From: Burkholderia sp. WP9
GTDB taxonomy: Bacteria; Pseudomonadota; Gammaproteobacteria; Burkholderiales; Burkholderiaceae
NCBI RefSeq assembly: GCF_900104795.1
Contig: NZ_FNTG01000001.1
Coordinates: 2,852,001-2,916,000 of the forward strand
Length of the DNA: 64,000 nucleotides
Reading direction: 5' to 3'
Made by a program: the position numbers and the translations under genes. The notes under the pieces were generated by a model, which had not been told where the DNA came from, did no database searches, and worked only from the letters and a program-made list of their open reading frames with translations. This document shows, piece after piece, positions 54,277 to 63,969 of the stretch (position 1 is the first letter of the stretch; every line of letters starts with the position of its first letter).

Positions 54277-54954
54277 ATGAACACTACACAAGATCTGTCG
54301 ATCGTTTCCCTCGTACTCAATGCGAGCCTGCTGGCGCAGGCCGTCATGGCCCTGTTGCTGCTGTTGTCGCTGTTGTCGTGGACCTTCATCTTCCGCAAGT
54401 GGTTTGCGATCCGTCGGGCGCGCGCGCAGACTGAACGTTTCGAACGCGATTTCTGGTCGGGTGGCGACCTGCAGGCGCTTTATCAAAGTGCCGCGAACAA
54501 CCGCCACACGATCGGCGCCCTGGAGCGGATTTTCGAGTCCGGCATGCGCGAATTCCTGAAGGGCAAGGAAAAGCGTCTGAACGATCCGGGCGCGATTCTC
54601 GACGGCGCGCGGCGTGCCATGCGTGCCGCGTTCCAGCGTGAAATGGACGTGCTCGAAGCCAATCTCGCGTTTCTCGCGTCGGTCGGCTCGGTCAGCCCGT
54701 ATATCGGTCTGTTCGGCACGGTGTGGGGGATCATGAACGCGTTCCGCGGCCTCGCCAACGTGCAGCAGGCCACCCTGGCGAATGTCGCGCCGGGCATCGC
54801 CGAAGCGCTGACGGCTACCGCAATTGGCCTGTTCGCTGCGATTCCGGCCGTGGTTGCCTACAATCGCTACGCGCACGACATCGACCGTCTGGCGATCCGC
54901 TTCGAGACCTTTATCGAAGAATTCTCGAACATCCTGCAGCGTCAGGCACAGTAA
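54277..54954 (+). CDS. tolQ: Tol-Pal system proton channel subunit TolQ
   Basis: A 225-residue inner-membrane protein with three helices. The first follows MNTTQDLSIVSLVLNASLLAQ. Helices 2 and 3 lie in LAFLASVGSVSPYIGLFGTVWGI and GIAEALTATAIGLFAAIPAVVAYNRY, with the polar Thr residues that line the proton path. It works with TolR to energise TolA and outer-membrane constriction at division. Confidence 0.96.
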   Translation: MNTTQDLSIVSLVLNASLLAQAVMALLLLLSLLSWTFIFRKWFAIRRARAQTERFERDFWSGGDLQALYQSAANNRHTIGALERIFESGMREFLKGKEKRLNDPGAILDGARRAMRAAFQREMDVLEANLAFLASVGSVSPYIGLFGTVWGIMNAFRGLANVQQATLANVAPGIAEALTATAIGLFAAIPAVVAYNRYAHDIDRLAIRFETFIEEFSNILQRQAQ

Positions 54955-54964
54955 GGAGTCCACG

Positions 54965-55411
54965 ATGGCAGGCTCTCGCTCCTCCAGCATGCGCGGCAGC
55001 CGCTCGCGCCGCGCGATGGCCGACATCAACGTCGTGCCGTATATCGACGTAATGCTCGTGCTGCTCGTGATCTTCATGGTGACCGCGCCGCTCGTCGCGC
55101 CGTCGATCGTCAATCTGCCGACAGTCGGTGGCGCGGCGCCGCAGCAGCAAACGCCGCCCGTCATCGTGAACATTCGCGCGGACGGCAACATGAGCGTCAA
55201 ATACAAGGACGATTCGGGTGCGCAGCAGCAGGAAGACATGACCAAGGCCGATCTGAACGGCTTTATCGCCGAGCGCGCGCAATCGCATCCGGATCAGCCG
55301 GTCGTCATCGCCGCCGACAAGACCGTGAAGTACGAAGTCGTGATGAACGTGATGTCCGAGCTCAAGGCTCGCGGCGTCAAGCGCGTTGGATTGCTCGTCA
55401 AATCGCAATGA
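54965..55411 (+). CDS. tolR: Tol-Pal system protein TolR
   Basis: A 148-residue ExbD/TolR protein with AGGAG before its ATG. One membrane helix carries the essential Asp (VVPYIDVMLVLLVIFMVTAPL). The periplasmic domain ends [15 protein letters not shown]. Its stop overlaps the tolA start in ATGA. Confidence 0.96.
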   Translation: MAGSRSSSMRGSRSRRAMADINVVPYIDVMLVLLVIFMVTAPLVAPSIVNLPTVGGAAPQQQTPPVIVNIRADGNMSVKYKDDSGAQQQEDMTKADLNGFIAERAQSHPDQPVVIAADKTVKYEVVMNVMSELKARGVKRVGLLVKSQ

Positions 55412-56445
55412 TCCGCAAGAACTCCGAATACCCGCTCCAGCCACCGCGTGAACGCGGCACCGGGCGAGCCTTTGCGTTCGCGCTGGTGATGCACGCGCTG
55501 CTCGGATTCTTCCTGTATCACGGCATTCAGTGGCAAAACAGTACGCCTGAGGGCGCTGAAGCGGAACTGTGGACCGAAGTGCCCGACGCGGTGATCCCGC
55601 GTCCCGTCCCGCCACCGCCCGCGCCCGTGCCGGTCGCCCCTGCCCCGCCGGTGCGCGACGAGCAGGCCGACATCGCGCTGCAGGAAAAGAAGCGCCAGCA
55701 ACAGGAGGCGGCTCGCCAGGCTCAGTTGGCCGAGCAGCAACGTCAGCAGAAGCTGCAGGCCCAGCAGGAAGCTGAAGCGAAGCGACAGCAGCAACTGGCG
55801 GCCGAACAGGCAGCGCAACTCGCGGCACAAAAGGCTGCCGCAGCGAAACAGAAACAACAGCAGCAACAGCAGCAACAGCAGGAGGCCAACAAGCTGAAGC
55901 AACAGCAATTGGCCGAGCAGCAAAAGCAACAGCAGTTGAAGGAACAGCAGCAGGAACAGCAAAAGCAAGCCGAGGCTGAAGCGCAGAAGAAGGCCGACGC
56001 GCAGAAAGCCGCGAAGGCCAAAGCGCAAGCCGACGCCGCGGCGCAAGCGAAGAAACTGGATGCGGAACGTCGCGCACGCCTCGCGCAGATGCAAGGCCTC
56101 GCGACCGGCGGCACCGGCTCGACCACCAGCGATGGCCTCGGAAAGAACGGCACGGGCAGCGGCTCGGGTGGCACGGCGACCTCGCCGGGCTACTCGGACA
56201 AGGTGCGTCGTGCAGTGCGCCCGAACATCACGTGGGGCGGTGAGACCAGCGGCCTGGAGACGGTCGTCTCCGTGCGCTGCTCGCCGACGGGCACCTTGCT
56301 TGGCGCAACGATTTCACGCAGCAGCGGCAACGCAGCGTGGGACGACGCGGCGCTGCGGGCCGTCCAGCGTACTGATCCGATGCCTCAGGACATCAATGGC
56401 AAGACACCGACCAGCTTCCTGATTACGTTGCGCCCGGCCGGTTGA
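55408..56445 (+). CDS. tolA: Cell envelope protein TolA
   Basis: A 345-residue protein bridging inner membrane and Pal. It has one N-terminal helix ([20 protein letters not shown]), then a Pro-rich segment. A long Gln/Lys/Ala/Glu-rich coiled region runs from about residue 90 to 225, including a run of nine glutamines coded by CAG/CAA. After a Gly/Ser linker the C-terminal domain has the TonB-like pattern [36 protein letters not shown] and [16 protein letters not shown]. It overlaps tolR by 4 bases. Confidence 0.95.
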   Translation: MIRKNSEYPLQPPRERGTGRAFAFALVMHALLGFFLYHGIQWQNSTPEGAEAELWTEVPDAVIPRPVPPPPAPVPVAPAPPVRDEQADIALQEKKRQQQEAARQAQLAEQQRQQKLQAQQEAEAKRQQQLAAEQAAQLAAQKAAAAKQKQQQQQQQQQEANKLKQQQLAEQQKQQQLKEQQQEQQKQAEAEAQKKADAQKAAKAKAQADAAAQAKKLDAERRARLAQMQGLATGGTGSTTSDGLGKNGTGSGSGGTATSPGYSDKVRRAVRPNITWGGETSGLETVVSVRCSPTGTLLGATISRSSGNAAWDDAALRAVQRTDPMPQDINGKTPTSFLITLRPAG

Positions 56446-56584
56446 TTGCAGCAGTTCGACAGTCAGTCGACAGCAAACGCAGCGCCCCGCCCATCGGGGC
56501 GCGCTCGGGAACGAATTAGTTGTTTTCGGGTCTGTCTGCTGTCTTGAAGCGTTAGTAAAACCGTTTTTGGGGAATCCATACAGC

Positions 56585-57877
56585 ATGAGTTTGATGACCA
56601 AGCTAGGCCTGCGGACACTTGTAGCGTCGTGCCTGATCGCCGTAGGTGGCGCCGCCAACGCACAACTCAACGTCCTCGTCACGGGCGTCGGGTCCACCCA
56701 GTTTCCGATCGCAACGGCGAATTTCGCCAATGAAGCGAACTCGCCGCAGCAGGTCAGCACGATCGTGCGTCAGGATCTGCAGCGCAGCGGCAAATTCACT
56801 AACATCGACGCGGGCTCCACCCCGGTCGCCGAAACGGATTCCGTCGACCTCGGCAGCTGGAAGGCCAAGGGCGCCAACGCGTTCGTGTCGGGCAGCGTGA
56901 ACCGCCTGCCGAACGGTCAATATGAAGTGCGCTTCAAGCTGTACGACACCGTCAAGGGCGAAAGCCTCGGCGGCCTCGTGCTGGTGAGCCCGGAAAGCGG
57001 CTTGCGCATGAGCGCGCACAAGGTTGCCGACTACATCTACGCGAAGCTCATGGGCGGCCGCGGCGTGTTTGCCACGCGCCTGTCGTACGTCATCAAGACG
57101 GGCGGCCGTTATCAGTTGCAGATCTCCGATTCGGACGGCCAGGACGCGCACATCGCGCTGTCGAGCCCCGAGCCGATCATCTCGCCGGCATGGTCGCCTG
57201 ACGGCACCAAGGTCGCTTACGTTTCGTTCGAAAAGAAAAAGCCGATCGTCTACATTCACGATCTGCCCACGGGCCGCCGCATCGTGGTGTCGGACCAGAA
57301 GGGCAATAACAGTGCGCCGGCGTGGTCGCCGGACGGGCGTACGCTGGCGGTCGCGCTCTCGCGCACCGGCAACACGCAGATTTTCGCCGTCAATGCAGAC
57401 GGCAGCGGCCTGCGCCGTCTCACGCAAGGCAGCTCGATCGACACCGAACCGTGCTTCTCGCCTGACGGCCAGTCGATCTATTTCACCAGCGACCGTGGCG
57501 GCCAGCCGCAGATCTACAAGATGTCGGCCCAAGGCGAAAACGCCGGCGCCGCACAGCGCGTCACGTTCACGGGCAGCTACAACACCAGCCCGCGCGTGAG
57601 CCCGGACGGCAAACAGCTCGCTTATATCTCGCGCGTCGGCGGCGGCTTCAAGCTTTATATCCAGGACCTGCAAGGCAACACCGCCACAGGCCTGACGGAC
57701 ACGACACATGACGAATCGCCGAGCTTCGCGGCGAACGGTCAGTACATTCTTTACGCCACACAGGTGAACGGCCGTGGCGTGTTGGCCGCAGTATCGACCG
57801 ACGGTCGCACTCGGCAGGTCCTGTCCGTTCAGGGTGGCAGCGTACGCGAGCCGTCCTGGGGCCCGTTTATGCAATAA
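56585..57877 (+). CDS. tolB: Tol-Pal system beta-propeller protein TolB
   Basis: A 430-residue periplasmic protein with a Sec signal ([19 protein letters not shown]). An N-terminal domain (residues about 25-160) is followed by the six-bladed beta-propeller of WD40-like PD40 repeats: [44 protein letters not shown] and [13 protein letters not shown]. It binds Pal and TolA. ATG 56585 is chosen over an in-frame TTG at 56567. Confidence 0.96.
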   Translation: MSLMTKLGLRTLVASCLIAVGGAANAQLNVLVTGVGSTQFPIATANFANEANSPQQVSTIVRQDLQRSGKFTNIDAGSTPVAETDSVDLGSWKAKGANAFVSGSVNRLPNGQYEVRFKLYDTVKGESLGGLVLVSPESGLRMSAHKVADYIYAKLMGGRGVFATRLSYVIKTGGRYQLQISDSDGQDAHIALSSPEPIISPAWSPDGTKVAYVSFEKKKPIVYIHDLPTGRRIVVSDQKGNNSAPAWSPDGRTLAVALSRTGNTQIFAVNADGSGLRRLTQGSSIDTEPCFSPDGQSIYFTSDRGGQPQIYKMSAQGENAGAAQRVTFTGSYNTSPRVSPDGKQLAYISRVGGGFKLYIQDLQGNTATGLTDTTHDESPSFAANGQYILYATQVNGRGVLAAVSTDGRTRQVLSVQGGSVREPSWGPFMQ

Positions 57878-57909
57878 CGTTTATGCAATAACACAAGGAG
57901 AGTAACCAA

Positions 57910-58419
57910 ATGATGTCAAAACTTCGCTTCGCTTTTGCTGTATTGATGGTCGGTGCACTGGCCGCATGTCACTCGGGCGTCAAGCTCGACGAGAACGCTA
58001 ACAAGGGTGGCACGGTCTCGGCACAGCCGAACCCGAACGATGTCGCGACGGTCAACGTCGACCCGCTGAACGATCCGAACAGCCCGCTCGCCAAGCGCAG
58101 CATCTACTTCGACTTCGACAGCTACTCGGTGAAGGACGACTACCAATCGCTGCTGCAACAACACGCGCAATACCTGAAGAGCCATCCGCAACGCCACGTC
58201 CTGATCCAGGGCAACACCGACGAACGCGGCACCAGCGAGTACAACCTGGCACTCGGCCAGAAGCGTGCTGAAGCTGTGCGCCGTTCGCTGTCGCTGATGG
58301 GCGTGACGGACTCGCAAATGGAAGCCGTGAGCCTCGGCAAGGAAAAGCCGCAAGCTACGGGTCATGACGAATCGTCGTGGGCACAAAACCGCCGCGCCGA
58401 CCTCGTATACCAACAGTAA
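57910..58419 (+). CDS. pal: Peptidoglycan-associated lipoprotein Pal
   Basis: A 169-residue outer-membrane lipoprotein: signal LRFAFAVLMVGALAAC with LAAC lipobox and Cys near residue 21. The OmpA-like domain has SIYFDFDSYSVKDDYQ, HVLIQGNTDERGTSEYNLALGQKRA and the peptidoglycan-binding Asp and Arg of that block. AAGGAGAG lies upstream. Confidence 0.97.
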   Translation: MMSKLRFAFAVLMVGALAACHSGVKLDENANKGGTVSAQPNPNDVATVNVDPLNDPNSPLAKRSIYFDFDSYSVKDDYQSLLQQHAQYLKSHPQRHVLIQGNTDERGTSEYNLALGQKRAEAVRRSLSLMGVTDSQMEAVSLGKEKPQATGHDESSWAQNRRADLVYQQ

Positions 58420-58429
58420 GTAACGGGTG

Positions 58430-59188
58430 ATGAGCCGAATGACGCATCGTTTCTCCTGGCTGCGGTTTGCCGCAGCGGCCTGCGTCGCAGGCACGGCCTT
58501 CGCGGCTGTGCCCGCGCATGCGGGCATCTTCGACGACGATCAGGCCCGTCAGGCCATTCTCGATCTGCGCTCGAAGACCGATAGCCTGTCGAGTCAGTTG
58601 TCGGCCGCGCAACGCACGATCCTCGATCAGTCCAATCGTCTCGACCAGCTCAATCAGCAGGTCGCGACGTTGCGTGGACAGAACGAGGACATGGGCAATC
58701 AGCTCGTCACGCTGCAAAAGCAGCAAAAGGACTACTACACCGATCTGGATACGCGCCTGAAGAAATTCGAGCCGCAGCAGCAAACGGTGGACGGCGTCCA
58801 GGGCGAGGTGCAGCCGGGTGAGACCGAGTCGTTCAACGCGGCTTCGCAGCAATTCCGCAACGGCGACTTCAAGAATGCGGCGGCGTCGTTCCGCACCTTC
58901 ATCTCCAAGTTTCCGAACAGCCCTTACCAGCCGACCGCGCAGTACTGGCTGGGCAACGCGTTGTATGCGTTGCGCGACTACAAGGGCTCGACGGCGACCT
59001 GGCAAGGTGTGGTGCAGAAATATCCGCAGCATCCGCGTGCGCCTGAAGCATTGTTGGCGATTGCGAACAATCAGCTCGAGCAGGGTCAGAAGGCCGCGGC
59101 CAAGAAGACGCTGGAGCAGATCGTCGCGCAGTACGGCGGCTCGGACGTCGCGCAATCGGCCCAGAGCAAGCTCTCGCAGATCAAGTAG
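58430..59188 (+). CDS. cpoB: Cell division coordinator CpoB (YbgF)
   Basis: A 252-residue periplasmic protein with signal peptide ending VPAHA. An N-terminal trimeric coiled coil (residues about 35-105, QLSAAQRTILDQSNRLDQLN) precedes a TPR domain: FNAASQQFRNGDFKNAAASF, YWLGNALYALRDYKGSTATW and PEALLAIANNQLEQGQKAAA. It links PBP1b and Tol function at the septum. It starts 10 bp after pal. Confidence 0.93.
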   Translation: MSRMTHRFSWLRFAAAACVAGTAFAAVPAHAGIFDDDQARQAILDLRSKTDSLSSQLSAAQRTILDQSNRLDQLNQQVATLRGQNEDMGNQLVTLQKQQKDYYTDLDTRLKKFEPQQQTVDGVQGEVQPGETESFNAASQQFRNGDFKNAAASFRTFISKFPNSPYQPTAQYWLGNALYALRDYKGSTATWQGVVQKYPQHPRAPEALLAIANNQLEQGQKAAAKKTLEQIVAQYGGSDVAQSAQSKLSQIK

Positions 59189-59238
59189 CTGGCAGTAACG
59201 CGCAGTGTCCGAAGTCATAGCCACGCGCGCCTCTCGCT

Positions 59239-59270
59239 GAAAAGCCCGGGTAGTGATACCTGGGCTTTTC
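59239..59270 (+). terminator. Terminator after the tol-pal-cpoB cluster
   Basis: A 14-bp stem (GAAAAGCCCGGGTA with its complement, one G-U pair, loop GTGA) lies 50 bases past the cpoB stop, with TTTT in the 3' arm. Confidence 0.8.
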
Positions 59271-59309
59271 ACTATCTGAAGTGGTGATTGCTTACGTAGG
59301 CTCGATGGG

Positions 59310-59339
59310 TTGACAGCTCGCCGGGGCTATCGCTATAAT
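59310..59339 (+). promoter_or_regulatory. Sigma-70 promoter of tRNA-Lys
   Basis: A consensus TTGACA at 59310-59315 and TATAAT at 59334-59339 are separated by 18 bp. The tRNA begins 13 bases after the -10 box. Confidence 0.88.
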
Positions 59340-59352
59340 TTCGCTCTCTTTT

Positions 59353-59428
59353 GGGTCGTTAGCTCAGCTGGTAGAGCAGCGGACTTTTAATCCGTTGGTC
59401 ACAGGTTCGAATCCCGTACGGCCTACCA
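59353..59428 (+). tRNA. tRNA-Lys (anticodon UUU)
   Basis: A 76-base cloverleaf: acceptor GGGTCGT/ACGGCCT, D-arm with AGCTCAGCTGGTAGAGC, and anticodon loop CTTTTAA with anticodon TTT. The T-arm is ACAGGTTCGAATCCCGT and CCA is encoded. The acceptor has two G-U pairs. Confidence 0.97.
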
Positions 59429-59436
59429 AAAGATTC

Positions 59437-59475
59437 AAGGGCTTGCACGCGTCAGCGTGCGAGCCCTTTTCTTTT
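59437..59475 (+). terminator. Terminator after tRNA-Lys
   Basis: A 14-bp stem with one mismatch (AAGGGCTTGCACGC / GCGTGCGAGCCCTT, loop GTCA) is followed by TTCTTTTTT. Confidence 0.88.
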
Positions 59476-59780
59476 TTCGGCACGGTTTCTTTACGCTATG
59501 CGTCCCCGCGTTGCGTCGCGGTCGGCATTTAGGGTTTCCGTACCGCCTCTTCTGCCCGTCCCCCGTCTTTCCGCTCATCACTTCCGGCCTTAGCACAGCG
59601 ACGAGAAACCCGCCGCGCCCGGCCTGTGATGACCAGTCACTCACACGGCTCGTCAATCCACACAACTACCCTCGCGCCAATTTATATCACAATCACATAT
59701 AATCTCACCCACCGCAGCCCCGCTGCCCATCCACTGAAACCCTCGCGCCAGCCCACAAACCTCACCCAACGCAACCGACC
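59476..59780. other. 305-bp spacer before the HPP gene
   Basis: No gene is seen. It is less GC-rich around 59670-59710, with a TATAAT at 59698-59703 that could be the -10 box of the HPP-protein gene. No convincing -35 box was found. Confidence 0.45.
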
Positions 59781-60944
59781 TTGCCCCGCCCTACCCTCAA
59801 CCGCTGGCTCGCCCGCCTCGCACCGCCGCCCGTCGCTCTCGCGTGGAAGGAGCGTTTGCGTTCGTGCGTCGGTGCATTGATAGGCATTGCGTTCACCGCC
59901 GCCATCACGCATCTGCTGCTCGGTTCGGGCGGGAATATCCCGTTGCTGGTGGCGCCCATGGGCGCTTCGGCCGTGCTGCTGTTCGCGGTGCCGGCGAGTC
60001 CACTTGCGCAACCGTGGTCCATCATCGGCGGCAACCTTGTTTCGGCGACTGTCGGCGTTGCCTGCGCAAGCTGGATCGGCGATCCGCTGCACGCGGCTCC
60101 CGTCGCCGTCGCCGCCGCGATCTGCGCCATGTTCGTGCTGCGCTGCGTGCATCCGCCATCCGGAGCGGTCGCGCTCACGGCCGTGCTGGGCGGACCGGCC
60201 GTGCATGCGCTCGGCTACCGCTTCGTGCTCGCGCCGATCGCGCTTCAGTCCGCGGCGCTCCTCGGCGCCGCAATCGTGTATCACGCGATCACTGGCCACC
60301 GTTATCCCCATTCGGCACGGCCAGGCGCTAGCAAATCAGATCCGGACGCTCAGCCGCGGCCCGGCTTCACGCGTGCGGATCTCGACGCCGTGCTCAAGCG
60401 GCAAAGCGAACTGCTCGACATCGCACCTGACGATCTGGAATCCCTGCTGCGCGCCTTGCAGTTGCAAACCTACGCGCGCAGCTTCGACGAGATCACCTGC
60501 GCGAACATCATGTCGCGTAACGTGATCACCGTGTCGGCGCAGACGCGCGCAACGACTGCGTGGAGCATCCTGCAACGTCACGGCATCAAGGCGCTGCCGG
60601 TCACGAACGAAGAGCGGCACGTGATCGGTATCGTCACGCGGGCCGATCTTGGCAGCGGCCGGCAAACGGGCGTTTTCACACGGCTTCGACACCGGTTGTT
60701 CGGCCGGCGCCGCGCGAAAGAACCGACCGTCGGCACGCTGATGACAACTCCCGTCCGCACGGTCGACACCACCACGCCCATCGCGGACCTGGTGCCGCTA
60801 TTCGCTGACTTTGGGCACCACCACATTCCAGTGCTGGACAGCCAGACGAGAGAACTCGCGGGGATGGTGACTCAGGCGAATCTGATCTCCGGTTTATACC
60901 GCCAGCCCCGCATGCCACAGCAAGCGTCGCAGCGCGCGGCCTGA
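59781..60944 (+). CDS. HPP-family membrane protein with two CBS domains
   Basis: A 387-residue protein. Residues about 25-175 form four or five membrane helices with the HPP motif in RCVHPPSGAVALTAVLGG. HPP proteins include chloroplast and cyanobacterial nitrite transporters. A linker leads to two CBS domains: IMSRNVITVSAQTRATTAW...GIVTRADL and LMTTPVRTVDTTTPIADL...GMVTQANL, which bind adenine nucleotides. A TTG start is assumed, and other starts are possible. It lies upstream of a MarR regulator and a CBS-containing chloride channel, so an anion-related cluster is plausible. Confidence 0.82.
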   Translation: MPRPTLNRWLARLAPPPVALAWKERLRSCVGALIGIAFTAAITHLLLGSGGNIPLLVAPMGASAVLLFAVPASPLAQPWSIIGGNLVSATVGVACASWIGDPLHAAPVAVAAAICAMFVLRCVHPPSGAVALTAVLGGPAVHALGYRFVLAPIALQSAALLGAAIVYHAITGHRYPHSARPGASKSDPDAQPRPGFTRADLDAVLKRQSELLDIAPDDLESLLRALQLQTYARSFDEITCANIMSRNVITVSAQTRATTAWSILQRHGIKALPVTNEERHVIGIVTRADLGSGRQTGVFTRLRHRLFGRRRAKEPTVGTLMTTPVRTVDTTTPIADLVPLFADFGHHHIPVLDSQTRELAGMVTQANLISGLYRQPRMPQQASQRAA

Positions 60945-61029
60945 CAACCCGTCTCGACTAGCGTCATCGTCACGCCCAAATACATCACGTTATGATATAA
61001 ATCGCATTTCCCGATAAACCCACGCTTCA

Positions 61030-61443
61030 ATGAAAACCCCACGCCGCGAACTGGAAAAGTCCGATTTCGAGCAGTTGTCCGAGTTCCGCTATCAGATGCG
61101 CAGATTCGAACGCTTCTCTGAACAGGCCGCCCAAACCGAAGGCATCACGCCTTTGCAATATCTGCTGCTCCTGCACATCAAAGGCTATCCGCAGCGGGAC
61201 TGGGCGACCATCGGCGAATTGGCCGAGCGGCTGCAAGCCCAGCATCACGGCGTCGTGGCACTGGTATCGCGTTGCGAAGCGCTCGGCCTCGTCAAACGCA
61301 AGGTCAGCGAGACCGATCGCCGCCAGGTGGAAGTACACCTGCAAAAGCCCGGCGAAAAGACCCTGGCCAAACTGGCCGCGCTGCACCGCGCCGAATTGAA
61401 GTCGCTCGAAGGCGCGTTCAACGTGCCGCAAATCGATCTCTAG
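61030..61443 (+). CDS. MarR-family transcriptional regulator
   Basis: A 137-residue winged-helix regulator. The recognition region is WATIGELAERLQAQHHGVVALVSRCEALGLVKRK, followed by the wing SETDRRQVEVHLQKPGEKTLAKLAALH. TATGATATAAATC upstream (60990-61003) is a likely -10 region. It probably regulates itself and the neighbouring HPP or chloride-channel genes. Confidence 0.88.
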   Translation: MKTPRRELEKSDFEQLSEFRYQMRRFERFSEQAAQTEGITPLQYLLLLHIKGYPQRDWATIGELAERLQAQHHGVVALVSRCEALGLVKRKVSETDRRQVEVHLQKPGEKTLAKLAALHRAELKSLEGAFNVPQIDL

Positions 61444-61491
61444 TCCGCGCCACGCCGCTCACTGCCCACTCACCTCAATCTCGTCCCGATC

Positions 61492-63282
61492 ATGACAGCC
61501 GACACCCACAAGCGCGACTTCGCCGAAAACCGCCGCCTGCCCGGCATCGCCTTGCTGGCGGCGTGCATCGGCGTGATCAGTACGGCGGCGGCTTTCGTGC
61601 TGCTGAATCTGATCCACCTGTTCACGAACCTGTTTTTCTTCGGCACGCTTTCCTTCGCGGATCGATCGCCGGCGCACAACACGTTAGGCATCTGGGTCGT
61701 GCTGGTGCCGGTGGCGGGCGGCCTGATCGTCGGCCTGATGGCGCGCTACGGCTCGGAGAAGATTCGAGGCCACGGCATTCCGGAAGCCATCGAAGCGATC
61801 CTGTTCGGCAAGAGCCGTATGTCGCCGAAGGTGGCGATCCTCAAGCCGCTGTCATCCGGCATCGTGATCGGCAGCGGCGGGCCGTTCGGCGCGGAAGGTC
61901 CCATCATCATGACGGGCGGCGCTTTGGGTTCATTGATCGCGCAGTGCGTGCGCGTGAGCGCGGCGGAGCGTAAAACGCTGCTGGTCGCCGGCGCCGCAGC
62001 CGGCATGACCGCGGTGTTCGGCACGCCGGTCGCGGCAGTGCTGCTCGCGGTCGAGTTGCTGTTGTTCGAATGGCGGCCACGCAGTTTCTTGCCGGTCGCG
62101 CTCGCCTGCGCGGTGGCAGGCTTCGCGCGCGGCGCACTGTTCGGCGCGGGGCCGCTGTTTCCGCTCGAAACGGCGCCGCCCGGCGCGTTGTCGCTGTTCA
62201 CCTGCGTGATCGCCGGCTTACTGTCAGGCGCGCTGGCAACGGGCCTCTCCGCCGCGCTCTACAAGACCGAAGATCTGTTCGGCAAACTCAGTATCCATTG
62301 GATGTGGTGGCCCGCGCTCGGCGGACTCGTCGTCGGAATTGGCGGCTTTATCGAGCCGCGCGCGCTGGGTGTCGGCTACGACGTCATCGGCGACCTGCTG
62401 CATCTGCATCTGGCGCTTCAGGTTGCGCTCGCGCTACTGCTCGTGAAGGCCGTCATGTGGGTCGTCGCGCTCGGCTCGGGCACCTCGGGCGGCGTGCTTG
62501 CGCCGCTGCTGATGCTGGGCGCCGGGCTCGGCGTAGTGTTGAGCCATCTGATGCCGGGCAACGATCCGGCGCTGTGGCCGCTCGTGTGCATGGCAGCCAC
62601 GCTCGGCGCGACCTTGGGCGCTCCGCTCACCGCAATCGTGTTCGCGTTCGGCCTGACCCATGACAGCAACGCGCTATTGCCGCTACTCGCCGCCACACTG
62701 GTCGCGCACGGCTTTGCCACAGTCGTGATGCGCCGCTCGATCATGACGGAAAAAATCGCGCGCCGTGGATATCACATCTACCGCGAATATGGTGTCGATC
62801 CGTTGGAGCGCCACTACGTCGACGAGGTCATGACGCGTGACGTCGAAACGATCGACGCACACGCGACTATCGACGAAACGCTTGCACGACACTTCGGCCC
62901 GGCGCAAAAGCATCGAGCCTATCCGGTGATTCGGGACGGCGCGGTGACTGGGGTTATTGACCGCGCGACCCTTGAGCGCATGAGTGCCGCTCGCGACATC
63001 AAGCACGCCGCGGCAACGCTGCTTGAACTGATGGGAACGCACACACCCGTGGTCGCATTGCCGGGCGAAACCTGCCGCCTCGTCGCAACACGGCTCGCCG
63101 TTCACGGTCTGGAGCGCATGCCCGTCGTGGACGACGTCGACACACGGCGACTGATCGGCATCGTGTCGCGCAGCGATCTGGTGAAACCGTCGCTTGCCCA
63201 CTTCGAAGAAGAGCATAAGAAGGAGCGCTTCCGGCGTCTGGGTACGCGTGCCGCGAAGCGACGCCTTTCGCCGCTTCGCTGA
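61492..63282 (+). CDS. ClC-family chloride channel with C-terminal CBS domains
   Basis: A 596-residue protein: about 430 residues of ClC channel, then two CBS domains. Selectivity motifs are GHGIPEAIEAI (GSGIP type), GSGGPFGAEGPIIMTGG with the gating Glu, and GSGTSGGVLAPLLMLGA (GxFxP type, here GVLAP). The CBS parts are EVMTRDVETIDAHATIDETL and HTPVVALPGETCRLVATRLAV...GIVSRSDLV. The Phe of GxFxP is Val here, as in several bacterial ClC proteins. Whether it is a channel or a Cl-/H+ antiporter cannot be decided by eye. Confidence 0.92.
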   Translation: MTADTHKRDFAENRRLPGIALLAACIGVISTAAAFVLLNLIHLFTNLFFFGTLSFADRSPAHNTLGIWVVLVPVAGGLIVGLMARYGSEKIRGHGIPEAIEAILFGKSRMSPKVAILKPLSSGIVIGSGGPFGAEGPIIMTGGALGSLIAQCVRVSAAERKTLLVAGAAAGMTAVFGTPVAAVLLAVELLLFEWRPRSFLPVALACAVAGFARGALFGAGPLFPLETAPPGALSLFTCVIAGLLSGALATGLSAALYKTEDLFGKLSIHWMWWPALGGLVVGIGGFIEPRALGVGYDVIGDLLHLHLALQVALALLLVKAVMWVVALGSGTSGGVLAPLLMLGAGLGVVLSHLMPGNDPALWPLVCMAATLGATLGAPLTAIVFAFGLTHDSNALLPLLAATLVAHGFATVVMRRSIMTEKIARRGYHIYREYGVDPLERHYVDEVMTRDVETIDAHATIDETLARHFGPAQKHRAYPVIRDGAVTGVIDRATLERMSAARDIKHAAATLLELMGTHTPVVALPGETCRLVATRLAVHGLERMPVVDDVDTRRLIGIVSRSDLVKPSLAHFEEEHKKERFRRLGTRAAKRRLSPLR

Positions 63283-63594
63283 GCCGGTTAGCGTGGCTTG
63301 CGAAGCGCGTGTCGATCGAGAGAGACTGCAATGAGGCGAGGCAATGTCTAACTACGTGAGAACACGTGATCAAAGGATATTTCCGACAGCCTTTGCCGCC
63401 ATTTCGCATGACTTCACCGGCATTTTCCGTAGCCAATTTCACGGCTCAACCAGGAAACAACGGACTCCGAACCTGAACATTTATTGAGACATAAAGACGT
63501 GCAATGATCGCCGCCGGTCCAGCAAGACACGCTGTGACTCTGCGTAAGCAGACGCTTTGGCAACACCGCAGCCCCGCGCTTTCATTCCACCCAT
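63283..63594. other. 312-bp spacer near the right edge
   Basis: No supported gene. Composition is mixed, with a moderately A/T-rich part near 63340-63400 and 63470-63490 where a promoter for the last gene may lie. Confidence 0.4.
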
Positions 63595-63969
63595 ATGACC
63601 AATTTTCTGTTCGATCTCCTCTCGAACCTGGCTCTGCTGGCTTTCGTGCTGGCCGTCTGTCATCTGTGCAACCGCCGCATAGCTGGCGCGTCGCTCGATG
63701 GTTCACACATTTTCGGCGCGTTGGCGTGTGTCGCGTTCCTGCTCGATGCCGCGCTGACCTTCCTGGTGTTCGCCGACTCGCAGAGCCGCTATGGCCACTT
63801 CAGCACATCGATAGCGTTCTTCGAGCGCGCCTGCGCATACTGGCTCGCGATCATCGTCGCGCTCGCCTGGCGCCATGTGGCACGCCGCTCGCACTTCGCG
63901 AAAGTCAGTACCGGCGCAACCCTTGTCATTCAAACGTCGCCGTATTCGAAATCGCATCTGCCGATGTAG
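63595..63969 (+). CDS. Small integral membrane hypothetical protein (124 aa)
   Basis: A 124-residue protein with three hydrophobic segments (LLSNLALLAFVLAVCHL, IFGALACVAFLLDAALTFLVF and ACAYWLAIIVALAW) and a basic cytoplasmic-looking tail. No ribosome-binding site is visible and I do not recognise a family. The stop lies 31 bases from the right edge. Confidence 0.55.
   Translation: MTNFLFDLLSNLALLAFVLAVCHLCNRRIAGASLDGSHIFGALACVAFLLDAALTFLVFADSQSRYGHFSTSIAFFERACAYWLAIIVALAWRHVARRSHFAKVSTGATLVIQTSPYSKSHLPM

Noticed and set aside
59353..59428. tRNA-Lys as an attachment site of an integrated element
   Set aside because: No integrase, no repeated tRNA 3' end, and ordinary chromosomal genes follow.
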